NCBI GenBank assembly: GCA_003427395.1
Contig: BFEA01001040.1
Location: 147,743-185,893, forward strand
Length of the DNA: 38,151 nt
Direction: 5' to 3'
DNA from: Chara braunii
Lineage: Eukaryota; Streptophyta; Charophyceae; Charales; Characeae
Each line of letters opens with the position of its first letter. Position 1 is the first letter of the stretch. A program made the position numbers and the translations under genes. Below the pieces are notes generated by a model. It worked only from the letters and a program-made list of their open reading frames with translations. It searched no databases and was not told the origin of the DNA. This document shows, one piece after another, positions 9,472 through 20,049 of the stretch.

Positions 9472-10299
9472 TTAATGATATACAATATTCTTCGTTATTT
9501 TTTTTTTATCAGGCAATGCAACACGAATGTTGTTGGGATGGCCAACACGAGACAAAGCAACGTATAGTTGGTCATGCGCAAAAACTGGTTTGCGTAGCCA
9601 AACCTCGACACACGTTACATTTTGTCCTTGCGACTTGTTAATCGTTACAGCAAAAGCAAGACGGACTGAAAATTGCATCATAAACCATTTGAACCTAGTT
9701 GTCTCATCATCGCTTGTCAGATCAATCTTGGGGATTGGTGTTGTTTTACCCGTGTGCATTATTGTTATTTCCAACAAATCATCATTAACGATCTTCTTCA
9801 GAATCATCCTTGTAAAGTCCTTGCTTTATTGACAAATTTCGCAAAAGCATCACAAACGCACAATTTTTTAAGCGCAGCTTGTGAGGTGGAATGTCAGATT
9901 CGTCGAGAGAGTTTAAGAACTCGTGCTCAATACCAAACCCTGTATCATCAGAATCGGGATAATCAACGCTGAAAAGGTCACGCACCTCCCCAGGGAAGTC
10001 GTGAAGAACATGGTTGTTAATAGAACCGGCATCATCATTAGTAGGGCATAAAATTAATTGAGGCAAGAGATACTCGACATCCCCCACATGGTTTGACACA
10101 TCATCAAACATCCATGAAATCAACTCATCAATTGGTTTATCTGTACAAATCTCACGTGGCAATCTGACCGTAACACGTTCATTAGGAACAATACAAGGAT
10201 GATCACCATTCCCAATGCGCATAAAAAAGTGAGCATACATTCGTGTCATTTCATCATTCACTAAACTTAAGATTCACATATTTTCAGTCAGTTGATGAA
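9472..10299 (-). pseudogene. Helitron helicase C-terminal fragment, copy A
   Basis: Begins within the motif IV region (homologous to 13083 downward in copy B) and so lacks Walker A and B entirely. First frame (10261-9785) covers the TDKPIDELI and PTNDDAGSINN segments and enters PHKLRLK. An 8-bp deletion relative to copy B in the GLCN-type motif then shifts the frame. Second frame (9807-9472) holds FAVTINKSQGQ (motif V) and QLYVALSRVGH (motif VI). The read-through end TKNIVYH matches the usual Helitron C-terminus. The codon that is a stop in copy B (12718-12720) is His-Glu context here, so the copies decayed independently. Confidence 0.8.
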
Positions 10300-10300
10300 N
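10300..10300. other. ambiguous base at the copy A / copy B junction
   Basis: A single n sits exactly where copy A helicase sequence stops and the (CT)n tract of copy B begins. It marks uncertain base calling or assembly at the tandem junction. Confidence 0.95.

Positions 10301-10302
<2 letters not shown>

Positions 10303-10358
<56 letters not shown>
10303..10358. repeat. (CT)28 microsatellite at the Helitron duplication junction
   Basis: Pure CT repeat of about 56 bp, followed by CCCCGTATTTATTTGTC, the homologue of sequence after the 7570-7611 tract. It is the breakpoint between the two Helitron copies. Confidence 0.95.
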
Positions 10359-10360
<2 letters not shown>

Positions 10361-10387
10361 CGTATTTATTTGTCTTTCCGTTCCTAT

Positions 10388-12180
10388 CTCTCTTGTAGGG
10401 GCACTTACGTAACTGAAATCGTGGACGACCATCTAAAAATTTGTCATTAAGGCAACGCCTGGACAACCGCCCGATCAACATTTTTGTCTTCCTATCTCTT
10501 TTATAAGAACAAACAACTTCCTTCACTGGAACGATATTCTTGCAACACCTCACGAACATAAATTCGTTGCAACACTTTGTGACGATACTCCTCGAAAGTT
10601 CCAAATCGAGTTTGTTTTTGCCGATTGTAATAGAGATGAATTGCAGCATCCACACATCTTCAAGTTTTCTTACTCGTATTCAATTCCGCTGTTGCTTCCA
10701 CAATATCTTGCACCCTGTGAGAACTATCAAGAGAGGACATGTGCGCAAGTGTCTTTTTCGGACCAATAGATTCAACAGAGTCATACATGGTAATGTTAAA
10801 ATTAAAAAAATTTGGTTGTTCTAATCGTCCTGTATGGACGTGCAGATGGTCTCTTAATGGCGTATGAGCGGGCACAACACAACTGACAAGAGACGAAAGT
10901 AGAAACAACAACAAAAGTAGTAACAATCAGCGTTGACATATTGGAGGGTGAAGCATAATCCCTAAGACGTTGAAAATTTAGAGGAGATGCTGCTTGAAGG
11001 GGGAGTCTATGGACTGGAGCGGAATGAGGAGTGGAAGGAGCAATCATGGGAGGAATCATTTTGAGAAGTTTTTGTATCCGTGCATATCTGTGAAAGGGTT
11101 GGGGGATGGTCCCTTCTGTCGGACAATGTGGCAAATCTAATGTCATCCTAGTAATCTGCTCATTAGAGAGAGTCATTAATTCATCGGTCAAAAGTGATTG
11201 CAATATGGAAGAAGTCTCAAATCCGAAACATTCAACAGGTCTGAAGGAAAAAAGAAACGTCATTCCAACCGTATATCAGTGAGTTTGTTTCGTTTCCACT
11301 CAAGGAAATTTTCCCATATTCGTCCATCTTTTACAACTGTGGCTCTTTTGAGTATTGACAAACATTTCAAAAAACACCTCAGTCAAAACATTTTGGATGC
11401 CAACCTTCTTCGCATCGTCAAACCATCTAGCAAGGTAAGCACGCGGATTCGGAGTGCAAATTGTGGGTGCATCGTTATCATCGGGCACCACAATAACCCC
11501 CGGAGGATTTTCTGGTTGTGATGTGGCGCAGACATCTCTTTCGCATCCACTGCGTTGAGATTACGAACACGAATCATGAACACGTGCACGTCCAGCGAGC
11601 GGTGCACAAAATGGAAGAGATGAAAGTACCTCATCAGGGAGCGCATTCAGCGATCTCATAATCTGAGTTCCTATTTCATCAACAACAGGTTGTTGTCCCT
11701 CCTGATTATCAGCCAAGGTAGGCTCCGACACTTCGGGGGAATCCAAAAGATTAGTTTTCGCACGACTCTTTTTCCTCTTGAAAGTAGATTCAATACAGTA
11801 TGTTTTTTAATCGCCCGTAACGTTATCATCCTCATCATCGGCAAATGTGAGGTTAATAGGCCTACTGTGACCTCTACGCGAACCATTCCCATCGGCACGA
11901 CAATCGTCACCCTCCTCCTCCACAACCATGTTCTCAGCATCATCAAGGATATTCTTTTGCGAACATCAACGTTCAACCTCACCAAGAACATGATGATCGT
12001 CCCAAGAATGTTCACTTCCAAGATTCACCGACCTCTCATTATTTCCACTTTTCTTCGACCTCTCCGAATGTTCGGCTCCAACTTTTAACGTAACATTCGG
12101 ATCATATTGAGTGGTATTGTTGTTTCTCATTGCTTTCCTCTTAGCACGAATGTCGTATTTATGCAGCATTCGGAAGTCGC
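10388..12180 (-). pseudogene. Helitron copy B, region downstream of helicase
   Basis: Homologue of 7640-9392. Islands on the minus strand, in transcription order: RMLHKYD with a basic stretch, KVGAEHSERSKK, LGSEHSWDDHHVLGEVER, FADDEDDNV, SEPTLADNQ, RAYLARWFDDAKKV, a long readable frame 11263-10802 (LLTDELMTLSNEQITRMTL, then Pro/Ser/His-rich PLQAASPLNFQRL), SVESIGPKKTLAHMSSLD and WMLQFISITI. If the candidate intron at 12181-12296 is spliced, this region joins the helicase in frame through PGDFRMLHKYD. No domain recognised; broken by frameshifts and stops. Confidence 0.5.
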
Positions 12181-12296
12181 CTGCAAAGAAAAAATATGAC
12201 AAAAATATTTGGAATGCTAAGACTCGATGAAAAAAAAAAGAAGGACTCATCCCAAAATTTCATAATATACAATATTTTTCGTTAAAAAATTCTTAC
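12181..12296 (-). other. candidate intron fusing the helicase to a C-terminal extension
   Basis: Minus strand shows donor CCTG|GTAAGA (GT at 12296-12295) and acceptor TTTCTTTGCAG|GCGAC (AG at 12182-12181), 116 nt. Splicing keeps the frame through a split Gly codon. Without splicing the frame continues into TKNIVYYEIL, the typical Helitron helicase end. In copy A the acceptor is kept (9394-9393) but the donor GT reads AT (9509-9508). Inference only: sequence cannot show that splicing occurs. Confidence 0.4.
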
Positions 12297-14507
12297 CAGG
12301 CAAAACAACACGGATGTTGTTAGAATGACCAACACGCGATAAAGCAACGTACAGTTGGTCATGCGCAAAAACCGGTTTGCGTAGCCAAACCTCGACACGT
12401 GATACGGTTTGTCCTTGCGACTTATTAATCGTTACAACAAAAACAAGACGGACTGGAAATTGTCTCCCAAACCATTTGAACCTAGTTGTCTCACCATCGC
12501 TTGTCAGATCAATCTTGGGGAGCAGTGTTGTTTTACCCGTGTGCATTATTGTCACTTCCAATAAATCATCATTAACGATCTTCTTCAGAATCAGCCTTAT
12601 ATCGTTGCAAAGTCCTTGCTTCGGTGATAAATTTTGCAAAAGCATCACAGACGCACCAATTTTTAAGCGCAGTTTGTGAGGTGAAAGGTCAGATTCGTCG
12701 AGAGAGTTTAAGAACTTTCACTCAATACCAAGTCCGGTATCATATGAATAAGGATAATCAACGCTGAAAAGGTCATGCACCTCCCCAGGGAAGTCGTTAA
12801 GAACACGGTTGTTAACAAAACCGGCATCGTCATTAGTATGGCATGAAATTAATCGAGGCAATAAATACTCGGCATCCCCCACATAGTTTGACGCATCATA
12901 TAACGTCCATAAAATTAACTCATCAATTGGTTTATCCGTACAAATCTCACATGGCAATTTGGCCGCAGCAGGTTCATTAGGAACAACACGAGGATGGTCA
13001 CAATTCCCAATGCGCATCAAAAAGTTGGCATACATTCGTGTCATTTCATTATTCCATAAGCTCAAGATTCGCATATTTTCGGTCAGTTGATGAACCTCAA
13101 AAATTTTCCACAAAGAAAACATTTTCATGGACGCATCCATTTTTTGCGCTCGCGATCCGTGTTTCACAACAGGCAAAACCTGTCTAAAATCCCCCGCTAG
13201 AAGTAGAATTTTCCCACCAAACGGCTCGTCACTGCTACAGAGGTCCCAAAGTGTAATGTCAAGAGTTTCCAATCGAAACTTGTTACTCATCGGAGTCTCT
13301 TCCCAAACAATCAAGTCGGCACGGCGGATAAGCTCCGCAACATCACTTTGTTTCGGAATCAAGAATGGACGCGTGTTATCAGGTTTCAAAGGTGCGAGAA
13401 ATCCTGAGTGAAACGTCCCCCCCCCGTCAAAAGAGTGGCCGCTTTGCCACTGGAATCGACGGTCAGTGCAATGGCAGAATGTGACCTGATGCCCGCCAAA
13501 ATTGTTTCAATGCAAAAAGTATTTCCTGTTCCAGCCGGTGCGTCGACAAAAGCACGCAACGGTCTTCTCTTTTGCACAACCCGAACGACTATTTCCACCA
13601 ACATTCGTTGACGTGGACGAAAACGTCGAAAATTAAAGTCATATTTGCATTGCATTTGAACAAAATCATACGACAACTCGTCGTTTAGCCTGAGAATCGA
13701 GGATACAGTTCTGTTTTCGTAATGTCTGGTTATGTTCTCAACAATCGTTTCCGTGTCGGGTGTTCGATAATAAAGGGAAAACTGACGAATGTTTTTTCCA
13801 GACTCTTGCAAAATACGGTCAAGATGGAATAACACGAATGATTGCAAAATGTTCGGCAGAACAATTTCATTGTCTCCGCGATACTGAAGATCGTCACGCA
13901 TCTTATCCCAATGTCGTTTGAATAAATGGACCGGATCGTTCACCGGACCAAACGCAAGAACTATACCAAATATTTTATGAACTTCTTCAGGCATGTAATG
14001 CGCAGTGGCTGTGTTTATGCACTGATCGTATGCATCGTTTATTTGCAAAAGACTCAATCGAAAACACACGAATCAGAACGAATAGTATTCGACTCCGTCC
14101 ACCGTACGAATTTCGGCAAAAGAGCGCACCCCACGAAAATGTTCATGGTTTAGCAACACGAGCAGATAGAATCGTTCCCCTTTCGTGATCCTTGCATGAT
14201 GCAACCGAGATATCTTTTCGAAGGGACCACGGTGAAAGTCATGTTTTCTTCGGTTCCACTTCTTCTATTTGTTATCCCACACATGAGTATTGACGATTTC
14301 TGCATAAAGCGAAAACTCCTCTTTAGGAACACGTTCGTTCAAAGAGTTGTGTTTAATCCATGCAGTCAATTTCGTTTTTGGGGGCCCATTTGAAACAACG
14401 TCATGCTCAGTCTCAGGTTCGAATTGCACTTTTTGCATGTTTTCGAGATGCACGAGCAATCTTTCGATCGCGGGGCATTGTTCTGCAATGTCGAACTTAC
14501 ATGGATG
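12247..14507 (-). pseudogene. Helitron PIF1-type helicase, copy B (broken)
   Basis: SF1B DNA helicase half of the RepHel protein, which would unwind DNA during rolling-circle transposition. Order on the minus strand: LLVHLENMQKVQFEP and SKLTAW-like linker (14459-14265); RFYLLVLL region; PVNDPVHLF block; Walker A-like PAGTGNTF with Asn (codon 13523-13521) where Lys is required; a break in a run of nine G (plus C9, 13417-13425); Walker B-like VWEETPM, Asp replaced by Glu; GDFRQVLPVV; LTENMR; PHKLRLK; TINKSQGQ; QLYVALSRVGH. In-frame stops lie at 14265-14267 (TAG), 14073-14075 (TGA) and 12718-12720 (TGA). The protein cannot be made and the ATPase site is damaged. Confidence 0.88.
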
Positions 14508-15996
14508 TCAACATGCTTCGCATGCACCTACAACACACATATCTTGATACAATTTGACCTCGTCAATGGGCGCATTCTTATCTTGCTTGCAAACCATAGC
14601 ACGATCACAACTTTTGTACACGTACTTATACACGTACTTGCACGCCTTGATCTTAGCACAATATTTAATATTCAAGTAACAATTAAACCTCATTGACAAG
14701 TACGGGTTATACGGAACCACACGCCGATTGTCATAAACGACACCATTTTGAACAATCGTAAAACCACTGTTACTTGGTTTTCTTCTCCTATACGAAAGGT
14801 ACGTTTGTTTGTCTTTCAATGTTGTTGTTGAAATAAAATCTTTCGAAAAAATTTTTGTGCATTCTTCGTTCTCTGTACACGAAGCGTCTCGTTTCTCCGC
14901 ACCGCAAATCTCGTGAAACATGAACTTGGCTACCCTTTCTCTCAATTCCCCTTCCGGAGGAATCTCGGTACACACCACATTGTCAACAACATCTGCATTC
15001 TGAATTTTATCATCCAGATGCAGGATAACCAATATATGTGAGTGTGGTAGACCCCTTTTTTTAAACTCTACCACATACAATATTTCACTCACCCTACCAA
15101 AGATCCGTTTGTTCTTTACCTCATCAATCAGCTGTGCAAGATAACCTTTAAACACTCGCGCAAGAAGATTCGGTCTGTCGTTAGGACATTGACCTGACAA
15201 CGGGGCTTGTTTGATCTCCGACCAGTTAGTGTTGCACGTCATAATTATGAAAAGATCTGGTTTTCTAAATCGCCTCACAATTGCCATGCTGTCGTGATAT
15301 CTTTCACTCATATATTTGGGTCCCCCAGTGAACGTTGACGGTAAAACCAGTTTTGTCCCAACACCCTCACCAACTTGTTTTTGTTGCACTGCGTCTCGTT
15401 AACCCTGATAATACTCCGAGCACAATTCTTTTTGGTGGAATCTCACCCATTTTAAGCGGAGGGATTCAACTTTAGCGTACACCATGCAACAAAACTCATG
15501 AAAGTGACGTGTTGCATAAAGGAGGCAAGGTCTTTCACCATCGCGCTCGTGAATGTGAAATGCATAGTACTCCTTGGCACTAAGTCTTGGCGGTCATCCA
15601 ACTTCCGAGGCACGTCGGACAGACCAACTATCAATTCCCTCCAGGAAAAGTAAAACAAACCTTAAGAGGTCGTGCGCTCGAGAACATTTCGGAAGCACAC
15701 GGTCTGCTGCTCTCCCGCAAGAGGAGCACGCAAACGAATCTCGAGCTCACGAGGAAGGAGTTCATCGGCCATCAGAACACACACCTCATGCAAACTCATA
15801 GGACGGTTATAACGCATTGCATGTTCCTCATCATGCATGGCATCCGGATTTATCACCAACTTCCTCCCGTTCAATGCTTCCGGCGGAAGGTCAGCAACCG
15901 TCATAAAGTCCTTCACGTAATTGTTACATTGTTGTAGCAATTCGTGAAACCTTTTTTTATATATACATTTGGTTCGATCAAGTTCGACATCAGAGA
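14508..15996 (-). pseudogene. Helitron N-terminal and HUH Rep nuclease domain
   Basis: Rep part of RepHel, a HUH endonuclease that nicks and joins DNA strands in rolling-circle transposition. The best frame (15389-14508, 293 aa) holds FKKRGLPHSHI with the two HUH histidines (about residues 116 and 118) and KYVYKYVYKS with the paired catalytic tyrosines (Y252, Y256). The Helitron_like_N part lies upstream: RYNRPMSLHEV (about 15800), a CFTFPGG/FYFSWRE frame-shifted block (about 15640), EYYAFHIHERD (about 15560) and VYAKVESLRL (about 15470). Breaks: stop at 15399-15401, one at about 15600, frame changes near 15565 and 15660, and TGA at 14508-14510 where the family has Trp (ACEACW). Active-site residues survive although the gene is broken. 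Confidence 0.9.
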
Positions 15997-16124
15997 GTGT
16001 ATGTGTGTGTGTATGCGAGGTTGTGTATAGGTGTGTGTGTGTGTGTGTATGCGTGCGAGGGTGTGTGTGTGTGTGTGTGTGTGCATGTGTGTGTATAGGT
16101 GTGTGGGTGTGGGTGCGCGCACGC

Positions 16125-16166
<42 letters not shown>

Positions 16167-16208
16167 ATGCATTCCGCTGAGTATGTGTGTGTGTACATGC
16201 GTTCCGCT

Positions 16209-16245
<37 letters not shown>

Positions 16246-16280
16246 TGCGTGAGTGTGTGAGTTTGTGTTTGTGTGTGCAC
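15997..16280. repeat. (GT)n microsatellite
   Basis: About 280 bp of GT repeats with GC and TATG interruptions. It contains two copies of CATGC(A/G)TTCCGCTGAGT (about 16166 and 16197). It interrupts the Helitron on its N-terminal side; His-Thr repeat frames on the minus strand are artefacts fused to real Helitron sequence. Confidence 0.97.
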
Positions 16281-18155
16281 GTGCGACGCCTGGGCCCGTG
16301 TGCCCCCGCCTGGGTCTGGAGCAGTCGTGCGGAAACTCGGTTGTGCGGCCTCAACCGCGGGCCCGCCGTCGGCCTCCTCGACCGCAAAATCCGCGGCCAA
16401 GGGTGTCACGTAGAGTGACGCATTTAGATTTGTCTGATTGATCTGGGTGATGGATCCTTGTTTCGTGCTATGAGCGCCGGTAATTCAACTAAGCAACGAG
16501 CGTTATCAAAGTTTTTGTTCGCTCCTTCAAAGGACCCTATAGCCCCTGCGCCAAGTTTTCGTGCGACCTTATGAGCATACGATCGTACGAATTTATGGGC
16601 ATTCTGTGTGACCATGCCAGCGTGCGATCGTATGGTCCTGCAGGTGAGGTAACTGTACAAGTGTATAATTGGATTGACCTGTGAGTGATCTGATGAGTGT
16701 GGACACGTAAGCGCTGGCGTGATTGTGTGAACCTACATACGTTCATGCCAGCCTATGTGTATGCTGTCGCCGGGCAGGATTAACAGTCTGGCCCTTCACA
16801 ATGAGTGAGGTAAGATGTTTTTTTTTACTCGAGTACCAAGAGTGAGTAATGAGTCGTAAGGAAGAAATCAACAATTGAGGGAAATAACATATCTGACTGC
16901 TAAGTTCTTACTCGAAGAGGGTTAGTATTGGCAGTGATTAATGCTTCAAGTGCCATTCAGGAACTGATTAACTTGATCAAGACGGTGATATGATACGTAC
17001 TTTCCACTTGGCATTGAAACAAATTTATTAGCCAAGGCACAAACTCTCAGCATACTTCAGTCTCCCTCTTTTTCCTTGCCTATCAAATTAAACCGAGTGT
17101 GAGTTCTTCTCTCACTCGATCCTGTCAAGACAGGTCAGGGCGGATCTCACGTTCATAAAGGCTTCTCTTTATATGAGTCTGGCTGAGACTGACTCTATGT
17201 TTCGGATCTGAGCTGACGAGTAGAGACTAAGCGCTGAACCCAAGACTACATGATAAATAGGAAGAGAATGTCGTGCAAATCTCTCTGTATCTCTTGAACC
17301 CTGTCTAGGTTTTTCTTTGCACTGACAGAGTGAGTTTTCCCACACCACAGCAGCAGAGTTCAGACATCAGAGTTAGTCATTGCCTAATTCCCTTGTATAC
17401 TGACCATTGCCGGAGACTCGTGAAGCCCTGTGAGCAAAGTTGGTGGCCAACCATTAGTGGCAGAAGTTGAATGATTCCTAGAACCTCCAATTAATGAGAA
17501 TTATCGTACCTTTCTTATACTCTTTCGTTCGAGGACAGTGCAAAGGATCATTGCAAGGGGATGGGGGGCGAGGACACACTAAGGGTGACCTGCACTCTGT
17601 ACTGAGATAAAACGGAAGGCTGGGAAGATAATATCGTCCAAGATATCCATCATCACCTAAAGCTCATAGTGGAACAAGCGCTAGAGTTTGTGAAAAACCA
17701 AACTTCTATTGAATTTATATTATATGTTTACGGATCAGATGAGAAGTTACACAGCACTGACTCACTACTAGAGACGGTGGAGCAGGCCAGGGGAAGGCTC
17801 GGGTGAGCCCAAGAGTGTTAGACCCTTCTTCTAAAACCCCCCATCAACATCTCAAGTTAGCGAGTGTCACTCCATAATTTGAAGTCTTCTCAGTATTCAG
17901 ACGCAAGGTGACCAGTGTTTGGTGACTTAGCATTTAATCAGTATTTAATCAGCATTTGATCAATATTTAATCAACATCCAATCAATGTGCAAACAACCAT
18001 CCAATCATCACCCAATCAACACTCATCTATCCAGGTTACTTGAGAGTTTTAGTTAGTATCAATCAGCTTCGGTCATTCTTGTTTGCAACAGAGATCAACA
18101 TTAATCAGACTTAGCTCGCGTTGAGAGGCATAGAGGCCGGTCTCAACATCAAGAT
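16281..18155. other. long non-coding stretch between Helitron and Ty3-like element
   Basis: No gene recognised. It holds an inverted pair CATACGATCG (16576-16585) / CGATCGTATG (16625-16634), a short palindrome CCTGTC-AA-GACAGG near 17124, and a decaying repeat at 17929-18020. A 5' LTR would be expected here if the downstream element is a full Ty3/gypsy copy, but I found no sequence repeated after 28230, no TG...CA ends and no primer binding site. Confidence 0.4.
17929..18022. repeat. decaying ~11-bp tandem repeat (CATTTAATCAG-like)
   Basis: About eight units of ATTTAATCAG/ATCCAATCA type follow one another with 10-13 bp spacing. They diverge from left to right from TTAATCA to CCAATCA. They lie about 135 bp before the first open frame of the repeated-domain region. 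Confidence 0.75.
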
Positions 18156-18743
18156 TTGCACATGAGTACAGTTCAGTCATCCTCAATCGAAGGGTCAATT
18201 TTGACTAGACTCAACAATATCGCTTCAAAAGATGCATTTCGGTATCGATATGTAAGTGCAGTCAACTTCAAAAAAAGACATTTATCAATCTTCGTTGTTC
18301 TTACCAGCTTCGCATCAGACACCATCCATGACTTGAGACCCTATGTAAAGAAAGGAAGGGAAACACATGAGCACTTCGACTCAGTTTGGATCTCGGCAGC
18401 CAGGTACCTTGAAGAAAAGGAGAGAGAGTTTGACGACAATGGTACCGAGTTGATCCGTAGTTTCGGACCCAACCTCTATTCTGACTATCCCAAACCTCCA
18501 GTTCCCCTCTCTCTCACGGATGACTATAATTGGGTTGACCTGGTGGATCTAGCCAAGAGGTACATTTCGCCTGCAGCGATTGATTATGAGGCGGTGACCA
18601 AACCATCAGAGTTCCAACATCTCGGACGAGGGATTTTATCTCAGCCATATCTTCCTACTCTATGGGAAGAGTTTTGTGTTATGGTTGACTTTCGTGTCCT
18701 GGGACTCGGTTGGAAATGCTCAGAGCTCTCAGGGTTCAGGTAG
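18156..18743 (+). CDS. unrecognised protein, repeated-domain copy R1 (195 aa)
   Basis: The longest intact frame of the repeated-domain region. Residues about 27-70 contain FRYRYV, FVVLTSF and IHDLRPYVKKG. A charged helix-like AARYLEEKEREFDD follows, then YPKPPVPL. The same order recurs, degraded, in four more copies downstream (R2-R5). The C-terminal third (about 130-195) has no counterpart there. No signal peptide, membrane segment or zinc motif. Function unknown. It may be an extra ORF or N-terminal Gag region of the Ty3-type element, or a captured gene. The start (two adjacent Met codons) is chosen as the first ATG in frame. Confidence 0.45.
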   Translation: MHMSTVQSSSIEGSILTRLNNIASKDAFRYRYVSAVNFKKRHLSIFVVLTSFASDTIHDLRPYVKKGRETHEHFDSVWISAARYLEEKEREFDDNGTELIRSFGPNLYSDYPKPPVPLSLTDDYNWVDLVDLAKRYISPAAIDYEAVTKPSEFQHLGRGILSQPYLPTLWEEFCVMVDFRVLGLGWKCSELSGFR

Positions 18744-19650
18744 CTCTACATTCGGAGACCACAACCTCAGGGAGTACGGAGACATGATTCGAGGCACAAG
18801 AAACGCACAACAAAATGAGAGATTGAGTGAATGACCAAGAGGGATGGGTGAGGACTCATGACTAGTGTTGGTTGTGCTCCTTAAGTGTACTCTCTGAGAT
18901 TATTATGAGTTCTCATTCTTCCCTCACTTATCCTTGTCATTGCTCGAGTCAGTTAGTCCTGCTTCATTTGCATTGACTGTGCTTGATGATTATGATTCTT
19001 AATTATCTCGTCACAGTTCTCAGAGTCAAAAAATTGGCAAAATTGATGCATGCATTACATACCAGAATTTTATGATTAGTATTTGCATGATTCTTGCTCT
19101 TCCGAATCAAAATAAAATTTTCCTAAGACCGGGGACCGGTGAAGACCACAATTGAAGGGTCTCACTCGAAACTGGACGCACACAACAGGAAGGGATTTGC
19201 TTTATTTAATTTTATTTTATTTATTGCAAACTGCATCCAAAATCTTGCATGACAGTCTGTTGGCTTTGTGGTCGCCCGAAGTGGTCCGACTGGAAAAAGT
19301 GCGACAAAAATGACGCCGATGCCGGGGACATGAAAAAGTTTCGTTTCTAGAATGAGACTGGGCCAACAATAACTTTGAGCTTTGATTAGGGTTTAAGAAT
19401 TGTTGACAATCCCTGAATTTTTAGGCTGACTCTATTATTTTGATTGAGACATCATTCTCTTGGAAATTCTCAGTTGCCAACTAAGTCTTATCTCTTCATG
19501 TGTGAGGTACCTCAGTGGACCGGAGGAGGAAACTGACTTTACTTATTGGAGAGGATCAGGCTTGATCACAGGTATGCCTTATGAACTATTGATGTTATTA
19601 AAGAACTGAGAAATAAGAAAACGAGTCAGAGGGTAAGAGATTCCATCAAG
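18744..19650. other. stretch between repeated-domain copies, no gene recognised
   Basis: AT-rich sequence separating R1 from R2, about 1 kb longer than the spacing of later copies. It could hold a lost copy or an insertion. A TTTATTTAATTTTATTTTATT block lies near 19200. I see no other structure. Confidence 0.4.
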
Positions 19651-19659
19651 AATGCTAAC

Positions 19660-19960
19660 TACTGATTTATTCAAAAAACTTTCAAAATTTACTATTAAAG
19701 GGGTATTCCCCTATCAGTACGAGCACTGTTGGATTTACCACTCTTGCAGTTCGACTATCTGTGTAGTGCTGGCTTCTTGGAGGAAAATATCTATGATATT
19801 CGTCCCTACGTCAAGAAGGGAGGCCTCAACGATGATGAGGTTTTTAACTGACTATGAGAAACTCTTGTTCAATCAATTTACGATGAAAAGGCAGATCTAA
19901 CCAGGCGAAAGAAGAGGGTGGAATGAGGGTTAATGCCTGTAACCTATGAAACAATTCAAA
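19660..19960 (+). pseudogene. repeated-domain copy R2 (frameshifted)
   Basis: GVFPYQYEH (about 19700) and VVLASW match the front half of the domain. After a frame change, IYDIRPYVKKGG (about 19790-19826) matches R1 almost exactly. A degraded DEKADLTRRK follows. Stops interrupt the rest. R2 lies about 480 bp before R3. Confidence 0.45.
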
Positions 19961-20049
19961 CTTATCCTATTCCTGAGAGTTATTGTACATAAGTAATTGG
20001 TTTTCAATAATTAATATGGTACTGAGGTGGAAGAAATGAAAAGGTTGTC

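Larger units (their letters stand above)
7093..15996 (-). mobile_element. degenerate Helitron with 3' half present twice in tandem
   Basis: Minus-strand Rep-helicase sequence runs from about 15996 to 12247, followed by a conserved downstream region to about 10380. A second, incomplete copy of the last part (C-terminal helicase plus downstream region) lies at 7640-10299. Both copies start on the left with a (CT)n tract (7570-7611 and 10303-10358) followed by the same CTCTCTTGTAGGGGCA, giving a period of about 2.74 kb. Copies differ by many substitutions and small indels. The element is autonomous by family but dead: stops, frameshifts and a lost Walker A lysine. The 5' TC end was not located; (GT)n at 15997 cuts off the N-terminal side. 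Confidence 0.8.

Noticed and set aside
15662-16387. 241-codon minus-strand frame with His-Thr repeats
   Set aside because: The His-Thr part is the (GT)n microsatellite read in frame; only the last third (about 15997 downward) is genuine Helitron sequence.
16576-16634. CATACGATCG / CGATCGTATG inverted pair as a transposon terminus
   Set aside because: No target duplication or second element end found; left as a minor dyad.
16281-18155. Possible 5' LTR of the Ty3-like element
   Set aside because: No matching sequence after 28230, no TG...CA borders and no recognisable primer binding site.
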